A stretch of 64,000 nt of DNA from Ascaris suum (taxonomy: Eukaryota; Nematoda; Chromadorea; Rhabditida; Ascarididae). The DNA is taken from contig CM024182.1 in the NCBI GenBank assembly GCA_013433145.1, positions 7,207,474 to 7,271,473 of the forward strand. The letters are read 5' to 3'. Positions 37,902 to 60,700 of this stretch are shown here, piece by piece. How positions within the stretch are numbered: position 1 is the stretch's first letter; each line of letters begins with the position of its first letter. The position numbers and the translations under genes are program-made. The notes under the pieces were generated by a model that saw only the letters and a program-made list of their open reading frames with translations, did not search any database and was not told where the DNA came from.

Positions 37902-40497
37902 GTGCAATTATGGTTATGGGATCACGATTTAAGCGCCTCACTAGTAATTGAATCAGCACTTGATGCTCGTAGTGATATTCGACAAGTGTTCAAATGGCTG
38001 GAATTGGCTTTACATGGTATCCCATGGATCGTCGCAAGGTTTTTTTTTGTTTTACACCAATATTTTACCGTTATCATATTATAGGAATTTGTCACATTGT
38101 CTTTTGCTATTGTCATTTTTTAAAAAAAATAGAAATAATCGGTTATTTTGTTTGTTGGATTAATACTATAGACGAAATATAAATTGTTCAAAATTTACCG
38201 ATGAGAAATGATAATAGGATTGAATATAGGGGGGGGGGGGGACATAAAGAACGAACGCGATACGCAATTATAGTTTATTTTTAGAATTGTTAACAATATG
38301 TTTTATCTATAATTGTTATTAGGATTTGATATTTTCAGCTTAGAGCTTATCTTTTAAGGTCATCAATTACCATTAGAGAGATTGATGAATAAATTTACTT
38401 TTAACTTTGTCTAATCAAGGATGTTAACTTTAAAAAAAAATTCTCTTTTTAATTCATAAATTTAATTAATCTAATTTTTCTAATTTTCAGTTCGATTTCA
38501 TTTACGATAATGATGAGATTTGATGCGAATATCGAATTAACACATAAATTCGCTATTCTCTTATTTGGTAGATTTTTTTTATTTTTCATTAAAAATTTAT
38601 ATTTATTTAAAAATTTTCCATGTCATTTTTCTTTTCTTTTCTTTTCTTTTCTTTTTTTTTTCTAAAGTTAGTCCATATAGGTTGAAAATAGATGAAACTT
38701 CCAAATTTTTGAAAAATTGAAATGAAGAGAAAAATGAAAATTTTTAAAAACATTTTGTTGTCGAAGCTTTTAAAGGCGGAATCACTTCGAGTGGAGCTTC
38801 TTTGGTTCCTTTAACTCCTAGGTGAGCGGATTGTATATCTATAATTCCTGTGTATAATATCCAAGTTAATTAATTAATTAATAATAGCTTCTAATAAATA
38901 AATAAATAAATAAATAAAATAAGTTTCTTTGTTTGTTTTTCATTGCTGTTTTGTTATTATTACTGCTTTACAATAGGACCGCTAAGTAGTGAAGTTCAGG
39001 GTTGTGTGTCGATGTTGTATGTGTTGGCATAATTAAAGTATTTGTTCGCAGACCACGTCCTGTATATGATAAACAAGATCAGGTTTATGTTTTCTTTGTA
39101 TGATTTCTCACGCAATCTGTTATTATTTACTATTATATTCAAGGCGGAAATTGTAAAGCTTTGTTATTGCTTTATAGATTAGCTTATAAATCGAACTATA
39201 TTCGGGGCAATAAGTGCAGATTTTTCGAAATATTTACGGTACATAATCATATTGAACCCCATGGCTTTCGATGGGTACACTTTGCATCTGTTCAATCAGA
39301 AATTTGAGTTCTCTAACGTTGTAAGGCATGAGCTAGCCAGGTTTCTTGAGTTATAGTGGAAAATTCGGGACCTTCTATGGGTTGTCGGATGGGCTATCGG
39401 AAGATTAGTCAAAGGGTACGTTTTTATCTGATGGGGTGTCGGATGATTAATGAATGTTTTTTATTTAAGGTTTATGAGGCACCTATTGCCGATAAGTTTT
39501 CTTTTCCCTCGGGGCATTCTTCACGTAGTGCGATGCTCGCCGTTCTTGCGTAAGAGAAATTTCGATTGCTTCAAAATCATTACCTCTTTCCTTTGTTAAT
39601 CTCCATTATCGAATTCGAAAAAGGTAATAGTCATGGAAGGGTTATCATTCGAAATTCGAAATCTACCTCTATCGGGTAGTTACCTGTATGGGAAGTAAAT
39701 TGTTGGATTGGAGGAGTTTTCATGATTTTTGGTAAATCCCATAAGAATCTCAGATAACCTGGAGTAGAAACAATAAAACGGTGGAATGTTTGTTGTAAAT
39801 AGAGAAGGGATTTGTGAGTTTCATTAGATAGAATGCTTCTTTTGAGGGAATGGTTAGCAAAGTTATTGGTGTAAAAGGAAGTAAATCCTGCTGAGGGGCT
39901 TATTTTCTCTTCCGAAAAAGTTTTTCAGTTTTCTTTTATTGTTGCCTTCCTTATATTTTACGATCAGAGAAGAGTGAAATATGTGAATTTCATAATTATA
40001 GGCTATCGTTGTGCTCTCCACCTGATTGGATCGTTATTGTGCTCAAGATATTCCCGTTTATGTTAGGATTAAGTCGAGTTGCTATGGGACGGCATTATAT
40101 CGGCGATGTGCTAGCAGGTTAAATTATTTCAATTATTCCTTTGATAATATTATTGTAAATTGGATATTTTCATACTCTTTTTTTTTACGCTATACAGAAA
40201 TAATCCAATGGGAAAATTTATATTTCACATGTCATTATTTCATTTCTTATAAATTTCAATTACTTAATTTCATTTCTTTTACTCTTTGAGATTTTTCGAC
40301 GAGGTATATGGAATAGATCAATAACAACAACACTAGTTTATTGATATCGTTAAAGTAAATCAATGGAAAATTTGCTTACTTTTATAGGATTAATTCTTGG
40401 TTGGTTAGAAGGTCATATCGTACAATTGTTACCGCAATCTGCACTTCCGTTTTTGAAGCGTTCATGCGCAATTCTTTTTGGAACATCTCATTCATGA
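37902..40497 (+). CDS. PAP2-family lipid phosphatase, PLPP6/7-like; first exon uncertain
   Basis: Six exons join in frame to 200 residues and a stop: 37902-38038, 38491-38567, 39000-39082, 39470-39549, 40002-40117, 40388-40497. All three PAP2 phosphatase motifs are present: K-x6-R-P in the third exon, P-S-G-H in the fourth, and S-R-x5-H-x3-D in the fifth. The order and spacing, plus H-G-I-P-W near the start, match human PLPP6 (polyisoprenoid diphosphate/phosphate phosphohydrolase) and PLPP7. With intact motifs the protein is probably an active integral membrane phosphatase of the ER or nuclear envelope. The start codon is missing from these exons. Two short phase-0 candidates exist: 37423-37446 (8 codons, donor GTAAGA) and 36578-36640 (21 codons, donor GTGAGT). 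If the second is used, the tRNA gene is antisense in its intron. The protein would be 208-221 residues, shorter than human PLPP6 (295). Confidence 0.88.
38229..38241 (+). repeat. Poly-G tract (13 G)
   Basis: In the phosphatase intron between 38038 and 38491, with G on the sense strand. Confidence 0.9.
38626..38660. repeat. (TTTTC)n microsatellite
   Basis: About five TTTTC units ending in a T run, in the phosphatase intron before exon 39000-39082. Confidence 0.85.
38893..38918. repeat. (AATA)n microsatellite
   Basis: Six or more AATA units about 80 bases before the acceptor at 38999. Confidence 0.85.
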
Positions 40498-41293
40498 ACT
40501 CTCTCTCTCTCTCATTCTCTCGTGTCTGTTTCCGCAGCGTGAAACGGGTCGAACTAAAGTGCAAGTTTTTTTTCGACGTAATCGACGACCTGGAAATTTT
40601 TTGGTCTCTTTTGTGAGTGGTGGAGGCCTATCGTCCTCGCAGAATCGAACGATATGATGATGATCGTATTTGGTTATTTGATTTGTCTTCTTATATTATG
40701 GAAATATTCCTGCTTATATTAAAATTAAAGTCAATAATATTAGTTCTTTAAAATTTATTACTTCTTGAGAGTTTTTTTGTGCAGAGTAATTGCTGCATTG
40801 TTTTTCTTCTCAATTTGATATTCAAAGAAGATATGATCATCAAATGTAATCGAAATCTGGAGCAATTTTCGGTTTAGGCTTCTATAATTTAAATTCAAGC
40901 GCATTTTTTCAACTAGAATCTACTAGGGACATATTATTGCCAATATCTGTGAGCGCCGTTTACGACTAGATGATAAGATATGCTACTGATTGCTCAATAT
41001 TATCAATGAGAATAGGGCGTTGATTGCACGAACGATTGCTCAACAAGAATGGGGAATGGGGCTTTTATGGCAAATCGGAAAAGAGAAAGAATGGGAAATG
41101 GAGAATGCGAGAAAATGACAAAAAGATGGCGAAGTCAATGCCTTGTGAAAATACCTTTCATATTGGCATTGATTATCAATGCATTATTTTTATGTACTTT
41201 TTAGCAGTTTACATTTCTAAAACGCATTATATCGAGATCTTTTAAGAGAGCCTTGAATTTACATATTGAAGAATATCTGTCATTGTCCGGATC

Positions 41294-41299
41294 AATAAA
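41294..41299 (+). promoter_or_regulatory. AATAAA, possible phosphatase polyadenylation signal
   Basis: ATCAATAAAACAC, about 800 bases past the stop codon. Assignment is tentative. Confidence 0.25.
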
Positions 41300-41716
41300 A
41301 CACTTCATTATGAGTGCCTCCTTTGTGCGGCTTTTATATGCAAATTTTTAAAATATTTTCTCACAACTTTCCACCACTATAAAAATCAAGACACTATCGG
41401 AAATGATCATTTAATTTTCGGCAATAGAAATGTCGTATTATTGAATGTCATTTTTTAATATGCAAAAATGTAGCACACTACTAAATATGACGGAAATCGT
41501 ATATTCTCGTCGATATAAGGGAATTGAAGCATACCTTCGAGGTGAACAACATATGAGTAGCATTCGCCATTGTAACAAAATCAACTATTTGAGGACACTT
41601 CAAACTACCATATAATTAAAAAAAATGCGTTTGCATTTAAGCAAAGACATGATCGGAACTGATGAATAGGAGTGGTCGTTTTGAAGTGACCATTACCCAA
41701 GTCCATCAATTTAGCT

Positions 41717-41725
41717 CCCCCCCCC
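41717..41725. repeat. Poly-C tract (9 C)
   Basis: Nine C in the convergent intergenic region. Confidence 0.85.
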
Positions 41726-42579
41726 TTCATTTGGAGATGAAGTCAGCAACGATCACTCTCTGAAGAAGAGGTATCTGAGAAAGGTTTTACGACGATAACA
41801 AAAGTGAGGTAATGAATTTGCCAATTGCATTATTGATAAAAGAACGAATTATTCAAATATGTTTCATGTGAAATAAACGTTTTTATACTATGCCGAAAAT
41901 TATGCAATACTAAATTGCATCAGATGGGAATACTCGTTAAAAGAAATATATAAACCAGAAGCGTAGAAATTAATGCGAAAAACCTTTGTAAATATGGTCA
42001 TGAAGTAATTCAATAGGATATTTTCGCATTTCGTCCTTTAATTTTTTTTAACGTGAATAAAATCCCCCATTTTAAAATATTATTTAAAAGAAAACTACCA
42101 CTATAAAAATAAAAATCTAAGTAATAAATTGTTATTATATTCTCAAAAGCGCAATAAATGTGCATAAAATCTAAAACAATCGATAAATAAAATAAATCCA
42201 TTCGTCAATTAATGATTAACTCATTTTGAAGATGTCACTCATTTGATGATTTAATAAAATTTTTCAAAAAAGTCCCTTCATAACTCCCCCCCTCCCCCAC
42301 CCAAAAAAACGGCGAAATTATGGAGTAGACTTTAAGAGATGTTCTTATTAAATAGCATATATCTACTATTAAAACTCATCAGGATATAATCAGTTCATAT
42401 GAGGTGACTTGATTAGGCAATTGAGCTCTAAATGGTCTATTGATGATGAGGAGAGAATCTCTATCATTACTGCTTAAAGTAATATGGATTAAAAGCCGGC
42501 GTGTGAAGGAGAAAGCATCAACATAGGATAAAGAAAGTAGAAGACAAGACACTAGAAACAAGCAATAATAAGAGAATGT

Positions 42580-51296
<8,717 letters not shown>

Positions 51297-54200
51297 CGCT
51301 GATAAGCACTAAATAAAACCCACTCATTAAATCAGTGCACATCAATTTCTTAAATAAATTTACACGAAGATAAAGGTGCCCCGTCATTAAATTGATAATA
51401 TAGGCAAGGTATTTATAAACCCATGAATATTACATTCAAATATGAGAAATAATTTTTTTATTGATTCAATTTTCTGTGAAAGTATACTTAAATGGATAGC
51501 TTTAAATTATTAAATTTGTTAGAAGAGATTATAGGAAAAGCCGAAGAAATAGAAGATAAATCTATCATCAATAAAGATCCATAGGAAAGAAAAATAAGGA
51601 AGAGATGAATAAATATCCATGTATAAAGAACTCATTAGCAATAATATAATATAGCACTCAAAAAAAAGCGTTAATAAAAATAAATTCCGAACGGCGCTTA
51701 AAATCATTTCCCAAAAATAACATAAGCATATCAAATCAAGCAACGTTCTATCGAATTAATATGTGCAAGTACGATATTAAATTAGTAAATTTAGGTAGGA
51801 TATTACATTAACAGGTAAGCCATTAAATTAAATTAATAAGTATAGATAATGAAAAAAATATCAATAGCAAGGAAATGAGACAAAGAGAAGGGGAAAAAGA
51901 AAAAAGATAAATTAAGAAAAAATTTTTTTTGGAAGATTTCATTCAATCCAATGTTATATGCTAGTAAAAAAAAAGACGAAAATGACGGGCATTATTGTGA
52001 TCATATAAGTTAATAAACTGAAGAGGCGTATATAAGAGAAACGAGTTCTCTTATTTGTATCGTTGAACGCTTGCCTCACACAGAACTTGTTTCTCGAGCA
52101 AATCATCAAATCGCGCTTATACTTTACGCATCTGTATGTGTTCTTTTAACGAATTTTCTACGGTTACCTTGATGTACAGGTATTTAATTACTTTGATTAT
52201 TGCTCTATCATGCACTTATCAAGAGGTGTTGTTTGTCCTTATAGGTTGCGACTTATAATAAATCAATTTTTTCCATTCAATGAACCTATACTTTTATCAA
52301 CGACAATCATTATCAACAATTCGTACTAAACATTTGTGGAGATTATCACTCATATTAAGAAATATATAATTATCTATTGTAAACTAGTAGCACGATATGC
52401 GTTTTTTGTAATTTCACTGAAAGTAAACAATCCGTTTATATGAAGGACAACGCAAAAAAATTTTATTATCATTAGTTTTCTTGTCTAATCAAAGATCAAA
52501 AAGATTTGCTTTTCCTCGCATATTGTGAAGTGATAATCAAAAATTGCTTACTAGGCAAATAAAAATTCTCCATATTGCTCTACGTATTTCCCTCGATTTT
52601 CCAATAATATACCATAAAAAATTTGCATATCATCGAATTGCAATGAAGCTTTAAAGAATATCTATGCGTGCATTGATTTGAAAAGAATTTTGCATAGCAG
52701 GGAAATCTAGTTGGCATTTAAAACGGATGAATGCATTTATTTATACCCAAATGCGTTAACGTCCTTCATGGAAATTTTTTTGAGAGGGATAAATTTGTAA
52801 AATACAGTTGATTATCAATGGAGAAATTATCCTTGATAAAGGCGTTACGAAGAAGCAGAGGAATATTCGAAACTAAAGAGTTTATTTGCTTTTGTCATTT
52901 CTAGGATTGAAGAGGAAGAAATTCAAAAATGAACGTGTTAAGGGTCATCTCAATACTGGAAATAATACTGTGATGAAATTTTTCTTCCTTTCCCTCATTG
53001 GCAAGTATAAGACAAATATGTACTCATTGAATAATAGGCGCTAAAAACCGCATCAATTCCCCCTTATTTGCATAGGAATGTGATCGCGCGCATATGGTGA
53101 ATCCACATGACAAACTTTATATTCTGGACAATTTTATGAACATTTTTAATCGCATACGTTGCCATTAATCTAGATTTTACAAATGACGAAGTTTTAAAAA
53201 TTCTTCTGATTCAATCATACTGTTATTCGTCTTTCAATATTTATATATGCCGATTAATATCTTTGCTATCGATTTTTGTGATCATCTTTTCCGAAGCTTG
53301 GAGCACAAGAGCGTCGACATCGATGAAGGTGATCGCTGTGAAAGAGCAATACATAATGAACAGCATGAATTCCGCCTCGATTTCTTAGTGATAGACGAAT
53401 TTCAGTAGGGAATCCAGTTGGAAAAGCTGAGGCTCGTACATTGGCCACTTAGCACTCTCTTTCCAGAATCGGCACACCAATATCCTGTTGGGACACAACT
53501 CTTAGGCCCACGGTGAGTCACAAGAAGGGCTGCATTATGGAAATGGTGCGGTAATTGCCACCTCGGATTTACCTTAGGTAGCGTTTCACAGCTCCAAATT
53601 CGATACTAGCGTTGTCTACCTGAGCTTACGACTACGACACTAACGACGTTTTTTTTTGCTAATTAACGCAAACAAGTAATAAAGCTGTAGGTTATGGCTT
53701 TCGCACCTTTATAAATCTTGACTATATTCTCTTTTGCATGAGAGGATTAGAATACATTTGCATAAGCCGCAAACAAATTGAAATTTTTTATGCAAAATCA
53801 ATGCGCTCACTGATCGCTGCAATTATCCAGGACATATCACCCATCCTACTGTAGAAGAAGGGTCATTTGGTGGTCATACTAGCTCTTCACTGATTGCTTA
53901 CTGGTTGCTGGTCATTTCGTGGTCATATACTAGTGAATCTATTATTAGCAGGCATTTATTTTTCATTGGTTTCTAATGGTATGAATGAAAATTTACGGTC
54001 ATGCAAACTACTCTCATAAAGCAATTCAAATTTTGCAAAGCCACTATTCCGCTTGCATATTTTTGCAAATTTTGTTAAATTTTGCAAATTCTGCAATAGC
54101 ATATCATCGTAAAAATCACAAAGTGGGACGCAAAATTTGATAGAATTTTACATAAAAGTTTATTGGTGCGAATAAACAAGTAACATTTGGTGAATAACAA

Positions 54201-54314
54201 AGCGTACTGTCGTCACGAAGCATGGATCGCAATTTGCAACAATTGCAAGACAAGATAGCGCGTTCGTTTGTAGGAAAGCTATGATTCACCGTGGTCGTCC
54301 TCCCCCTCCCCCGT

Positions 54315-54324
54315 CCCCCCCCCC
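54315..54324. repeat. Poly-C tract (10 C) in a C-rich stretch
   Basis: Part of a C/T-rich segment at 54301-54340. Confidence 0.85.
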
Positions 54325-54664
54325 TCCGCCACCCACGTCTCCCTTTCTTGTCTTTCTCCTTATTTTCAACACTTCTATGATCGTCTTTTTTTCCGCTGTT
54401 TAGGGACGCATAAACGAAATCCGACTGCTTAAAATACCTTTGGTCAGCCATATTAAACTACATCACGAAAAGTAGTTAAGAAGCAGAACGAAAAATAAAC
54501 TCAACTGAAATTGTGAAACAACGATGAGATAATCAGTTCGTTAGAGGAAAAAAAAAGGAATAATAAATGCAGTGGAGAGGGGGATTCCAAATACTATTGA
54601 GGAATTCATATCAAATATTCAAATATGTCAAAAATAGTTAAATAATACGAATAATAATAAGCAT

Positions 54665-54670
54665 TTTATT
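54665..54670 (-). promoter_or_regulatory. AATAAA polyadenylation signal of the PLC gene
   Basis: TTTATT on the plus strand gives AATAAA on the minus strand 37 bases past the proposed stop. This supports 54731-54707 as the last coding exon. Confidence 0.55.
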
Positions 54671-54706
54671 CATAATGCATCATTCAATAAAGACGATATT
54701 CCATTT

Positions 54707-57700
54707 TCATGTACTCCTCGTAAATACGTGGCTGAAAAAAAAAACAATAAATGGACGCTAACAAATCCCTATAGAATGAATCGTTTTGTGTTACTCGCCG
54801 AAATGGTGAGGGAAAATTGGTGACGGAATTTAATAGGTCTTATTTTCTCTTTTCTTTTTGGCCATTCACCCCCCTTCTCCATCCCTCTCCCCTCACTGCC
54901 TCCCGGCTCCAATTCCGCTCACCACCCTAGCAACAAAGTCCGCATCTTCCGCAAAGAGCTTCTATTTAATTTGCCTATTTTTATGTTATTTCTTGCTAAT
55001 TAGAGGTAATATAATCAAAGCCTATAGATGGATATATTGCACTAGAACTACTCTATAAACATCCGTATGTTTCTAGTTCAAATATTCTCTTAATTAAAGA
55101 GTCAGTGAGGAAGCTCTTTGATTATCAAAATATTTACATATAAATTCACTTTTTTTAAAATTTCTTTAAATTCACTTCACTTTTGCGAAAAAACATAAGA
55201 TCACATAAAGGTGATAAGGTGATAAATTATTTTATCACCAAAAAATGATCCATTTCTGATAGCTAAGTTAAGTCTATATATAAGCACCATTGATTAGACC
55301 ACCAAAGTTAAGTCTATATAAGTTAAGACCACCAAAGTTAAGATAAGTCTATATAAGCACCAAAGTTACTGAAGATAAGAGGTTAATGTTTTCTCTGCCT
55401 ATACTGCATAAACTCCACATTGCTATCGCTTTTTTTTTTTGAAGAACTATATGAATAATCGATAAAAATGGAAAATTTTCGAAAAAAATGAAAAATCAAT
55501 AAGAATAATCAATAAAAAAAAATTACTTACCCAATTCTCTTCAATCTATCGAAAGCACTATGTTTCCTTTCTTGATTTACAAAATTAAAGTCATAATCAA
55601 TTTCATCATCGGATTCAACTTCATCAGTTTCTACTTGTTCCTCTTCGATTTTACAATTCAATGGATCCGCAAAATTCATCTTCATTTCTATAAATATAAA
55701 AAAAATTATTAATGATATATTCTAAAAGAATTTATTTCATAAAATGAACCGTTTTTTTAAGGCTTTTTTTTTTGCTTTGAATATTTTATAATCGAATGAA
55801 CACTATTTCTGAGTAATATGGCAATTCATTGAAGTCAGACATATAATATTTCCCAAAGAAATAGTAAGAAACCAACTGGGAAATTCAATTTTTTTCTTTG
55901 AGTGCACATATTTTATCGTGAAATATTACTTGATTTATTCGGAAAGTAACTTCTGAGCTGAAGACAACGGTTTTTTCTTTTCCAGAAGAGGAGAGTGTTC
56001 ATAAAATAGTGCTTTTAGGGTGGCGATATCATTGCAAAGCTCATACTTTATTCGGCTATAGATCATTTTAAACTCGGAATTTTTTTTTTTTTTGCAATAA
56101 TTTAAGCAAAAATTCTTGTAAAATGAGTGTTTTTGTATTCTTATGCCCACCCACAACGGCACAATGACATTCTTGTTGCACATGTCCCCTTTCTCGTTCC
56201 CTCTTCCCCGTCCTCTTCCTCCGCGGCCTTCAATACATCTTGTCCATGTTTTTTTTTCCTTCTAAAGGCTATACTGAGAATTAAGTATTAAAATTTCGAA
56301 ATTATTCAATTTATAAAACCTGCTAGACAAATGTTATGAATTATCTCAGAATATCTTTCTTAAATATTTATATTATTATTAAATAAAATAGAAAATAACG
56401 ATATATCTCATCAACATTCCACAACGAATGGATTATTACATAATTTGGAAAATCGGTAAAATTTTCATCAATTATACTCTCTGTTAATGAATATCCGATT
56501 CGTATATAACGCAAAATTTTTAGTGAAAAAGCATTTCGTTTTATAAAAGGATTAATTTTGGAATTACCTGTACTAATAACGATAATAAGTTAGTATAGAA
56601 GACAAGAATCACTTAGGTAGAGGTCGCTAAGATAAGGATGCGTCACCATGTAAGAGGGAACGGAAAAATTAGATTAGAATCAATTTTCACCATGAATATT
56701 TTTGAAAAGCAATTGACTTGTATCATAAACCGACCAACCTTCTTGCTTGATCAGTGCCTTTAATGGTTCAGCAAATGCGTCTTGCAGCGCTGAAAAAGAA
56801 CGAAATCTATGAACAGTATAACAATATAAATAGCGGTCTTACTAAATCTTCTTCATTAAAAAATCCAGAATAATTTCCCCATCCTTTTTTTTCTAGTCAG
56901 GTAAGGTAGTCGGGTAAAAAGCCGCCAATATTCCTCGTTCCATTTCGCCGATCGCATTCATTGGAATTTAAGCACGGCGTTATACTCTCTCGAGGATAAA
57001 ATAATGCTCAGAAAATCCTGGAGAAGCAATCATCAACTGAATTCATTGAAATAGCATTAAATATAGTGCAGAATTTACCTTTATGAGCTGGTGGTGCATA
57101 AAAACCAATATTGATGTGTACAAAAAGTGACGCTGGTCCAGCCGGTCTATTGGCTGCATTTCGTAGAATTATATGACGATAACCTTTGAAAATGCATAAT
57201 AAGATAAATTAATGGTGGCAACAAATATTGTCGACGATAATCAACTTTGTACTACTAGGAATATTTTAGTGAAAAAAAATTCAAATTTAAGAAATAGAAA
57301 AATTCCATACTTAGAAAAAAAAGGGAAAAATCCTATCTATAAAAAGAGACCTATAAGATGAGGCGATGAAAAATCTAAATTCAATTTCTTTTAAAACGAA
57401 TAAAAATAATGAAAATGCTTGAAATATTCATGTGCATGACGTCATTTAATTTGAAATATCTTTGAACAACGAAATTAACTGCTATTAAAGAATAGAGCAA
57501 ATTAAAACATTATCTCCTATAAATTATAAAATATTCTATTACAATTATGGCTCAATTTTAAAAAACATTGGTGCAATTCTATTTCCGGTTATTTTCGTTA
57601 AAAATTATAGTACACTTTCCGTTATAACAGTTTTTTTTTTCTTTTGCGCAAACGACGACGAATGACATAAAACAGTGCAGTAGATAACCGAACATTTCTC

Positions 57701-60700
57701 AAGGGTAGAGGCAATAAAAATATCAAAATGCAAAGATCCGAAATGCCCATTTAAAAGATTATTACTCAGTTTTGATATAGAATAGTTCTCATAGTTGAAA
57801 TATCTCTATCTACATTTATATTTCTTTTTCTTTTTAAATTTCAATGATATTCATTTGCATATCTCTCTTTAAGCTCGTGCAAAAATATCGCAACATTCAG
57901 AACCTATTTTTGGGATGGGAAGATCGAAAAAATTTAGCACAACGATAACAAGCAAATCTCAAAAGCAAATATTTAAAAAAAAACTGCTGCATGAATTCAT
58001 AAAAATATAGAATTAAGACCCCCTCCAATTAAAATAAAGAATATAAGGCGTACAAACGAAAAATGAAGGAAAGGAAAGTATAGGTGCATCATCGCTTTTA
58101 TGCTAATATTAACGAGAAACGATTAATCTCATATCTTCGTCGCAAGCCCTCTCTTTCGAATATTAAAGTTGATGCTTCTTCTTCAGGTAAATGAGAAGCG
58201 ATGAAAAATCTAGCCAACTTTGCAAGGAAGAAAAGGAGTCCTTTAATCCCACCCTTTACCTGCAATTCCTCTAATTTCCCTCCACCTCAAACACATGAGA
58301 ATAACCTATTTAATGCTTTCAATACCGTTCGTCATTTGATGAACAGGAAGTACACGATGAGCAAGTTGTTCGCCACGATCGCTCATTAATCGAAAGTAAA
58401 CAACCGAGCGCTCAGGAAAGCGTACCTAAATAGGTAAGAGTACCTGAATAGGTAAATAGTGATCATATAAGCGGCTATAAAGGAATCCATACAAAGTAAT
58501 GAACTAAAGAAGAAACAAACAATGTAAGCAAAATGCGACAGGTAAGGGATTCGAGGCCACCAATTGCACTTTATGTGTCATTCGTTACAGTGTTCTCAAC
58601 ATAGTAACAGAACTTTTTTTTTGCTTATTAGCAACCAATTCTATAATACTATTGAACAACTGTAATCATTTTACTTAAAATGTAATAAGGAATTAACTTA
58701 TTTATAAAGAACTTATCGAAGTAATTCAAAAATGTTTTATTCGTATTGTTTGTAGATGTTTATTTCCTAAATTGTATTTTAATTATATTATATATTCGCG
58801 TTTATTATTTATTAAATCATTCAAATATAGATGTTCTGTATTTAATTTAATTCCTTGTTATAGAATTGTCAATAACTTCTTTGAAAAAAAAAAACTTCTC
58901 ATTTCTCCCATAGTTTTAATTTCTGTTAATACGCTCAATTGTCGATTACTGCAAAATATTTCCGATTTAAATTTCGAGAAATTCTTTTTTATTTGATTTC
59001 ATTTATAAATGAAATATCATTCTATAGCGTATTATGTTCGTTTCACATTTATTAGTAGTTTTTATTCGTCGACTTAAAGCTTATAATCTATGATCTTGTT
59101 TGCATTTAAGTGATTGTCGATTGTTGTCTATCGTTGCAGTGATTTGTAATTTTCAATATTTTTGCAAATTTTAATCTATAATACCAAATTTTTTTTTAAA
59201 ATTTCGCGAAAAAAAAAACTTTTTCGGAGTTTTTTCATTCTATAGGACAAAACTTTTTTTTTTTTTGAAAAATTTCACAAGAAAAACTAAGAGAAAATTT
59301 GCATAGTTCGAATGAAGTGAAAAATTTCAATTAGGTAAAAAATTGAAATTTATTAATTCCAATCAAATTTGCATAATTGAATTGATTTTGTCATTGAAAA
59401 TTAATTCCAAATTTGCATAATGATCTATTTTTGGTGGTATCGTTTAACTTTTGTCATTTTTTTTTCATACTATTTTTAAATATATAAATTTATAACTATT
59501 AAATCCAATTTTGAGAAAAGTTATCAGATTTTCACGATTGTTGAATTTTATTGAACAGTAAATTTTATGCTCTCAAATAGGTTTACAAATTTTTAAGGCG
59601 TTTCACCTCATTTATTATATTTCCGTCGCTAAATATTTTTTCGCTATGAATTCGGCGTTCTTGTTATGCTCATCACTTTTTTGAACTAATATAAAATTGT
59701 TGCGTTATAAAGGGAAACCATAATTTTTGTCTAGAGGTAAATTGAATTGAATTGAATTGAATTAAATTAAATTGAATTAAATTAAATTATAGTAAAATAA
59801 ATAAAATACCTTTTCGATAACGAAAGGTTCATCTTTGAGCGATGCGTAAACAGGATTGATTCCATTGTTGGCTACAACTTTTGTCTTCAGGCGTCCTTTA
59901 AGTTGCTCTAACGGTAGACCATAGAAGTCCACTTGAACATATGTTGAAATTGATGACCTCTGTCCACTTAGTGTTGTCAACAATTGTCCCGATAAAACCT
60001 ATAAACAAATCAAATTTGCATTTATATTATTCGGAATGATCTATTGTCTATTGTTGAGGAAAATAATAAAAGCAAACTTCATCAATTCTCTACATTTGAG
60101 GCGATAATTTCGAATATCAAAACTATAATTAATTATACTTTAAGCTATTTAATTATTTATTTATTATTTAATATTATATATGCTTATATAAATTTATTTA
60201 CTATTTACTATATTTACTACTTAATATTCATATATACACATTACAAATTTGAAACTGTTTAATAATATTTCAACTATATTTAAACTACTCGCATTATTGC
60301 TTGTAAATATTTTATCTTATATATTTGTAATTTTATACTCTATTTTATCAGGTGATACCTATGTTTTTACGATTGAAATATGGAGAAGAAATTTAGTAGG
60401 TTTTCCACGAGGATGTTATTGATCTTCTTAGTAATGATATACTATTTGTGTTGTTTTCTACTCAGGTGTTTCATGTCACCTGATTAATATCAGGTGATTA
60501 GCATTCTTCTATGATGTCTATTGTATTCAAATAGGAGCCAATAAAAAGTCGACTGGAAAAGGCTATTGATCTACTTGAATTATCAATAAAACAAGATATA
60601 AATAAACATGATATAATAAAATAGAGTTGAAATAAAAAAGGATTACCTTAAAGAAACGGAAGAAATAATTTTATAATGTTTTTTTATACTTTATTCTATT

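Larger units (their letters stand above)
40498..42579. other. Convergent intergenic region between the phosphatase and P450 genes
   Basis: The two genes face each other, so both 3' UTRs lie here. I see no exon. A (CT)n run sits directly after the phosphatase stop at about 40498-40512. Confidence 0.55.
51297..54706. other. Intergenic region between the P450 and PLC genes; no gene recognised
   Basis: It holds the P450 promoter and the PLC 3' UTR. Most is AT-rich. A GC-richer island at about 53260-53640 is open in several frames on both strands, but I could not build a gene from it. The minus frame 54451-54116 starts M-A-D-Q-R and turns Gly/Arg-rich where it crosses a C-rich tract, and it is probably chance. 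Confidence 0.45.

Noticed and set aside
55935..56183. 82-codon minus frame in a PLC intron
   Set aside because: Low complexity with Lys runs from poly-T; exons 56789-56739 and 55687-55531 join in phase without it.
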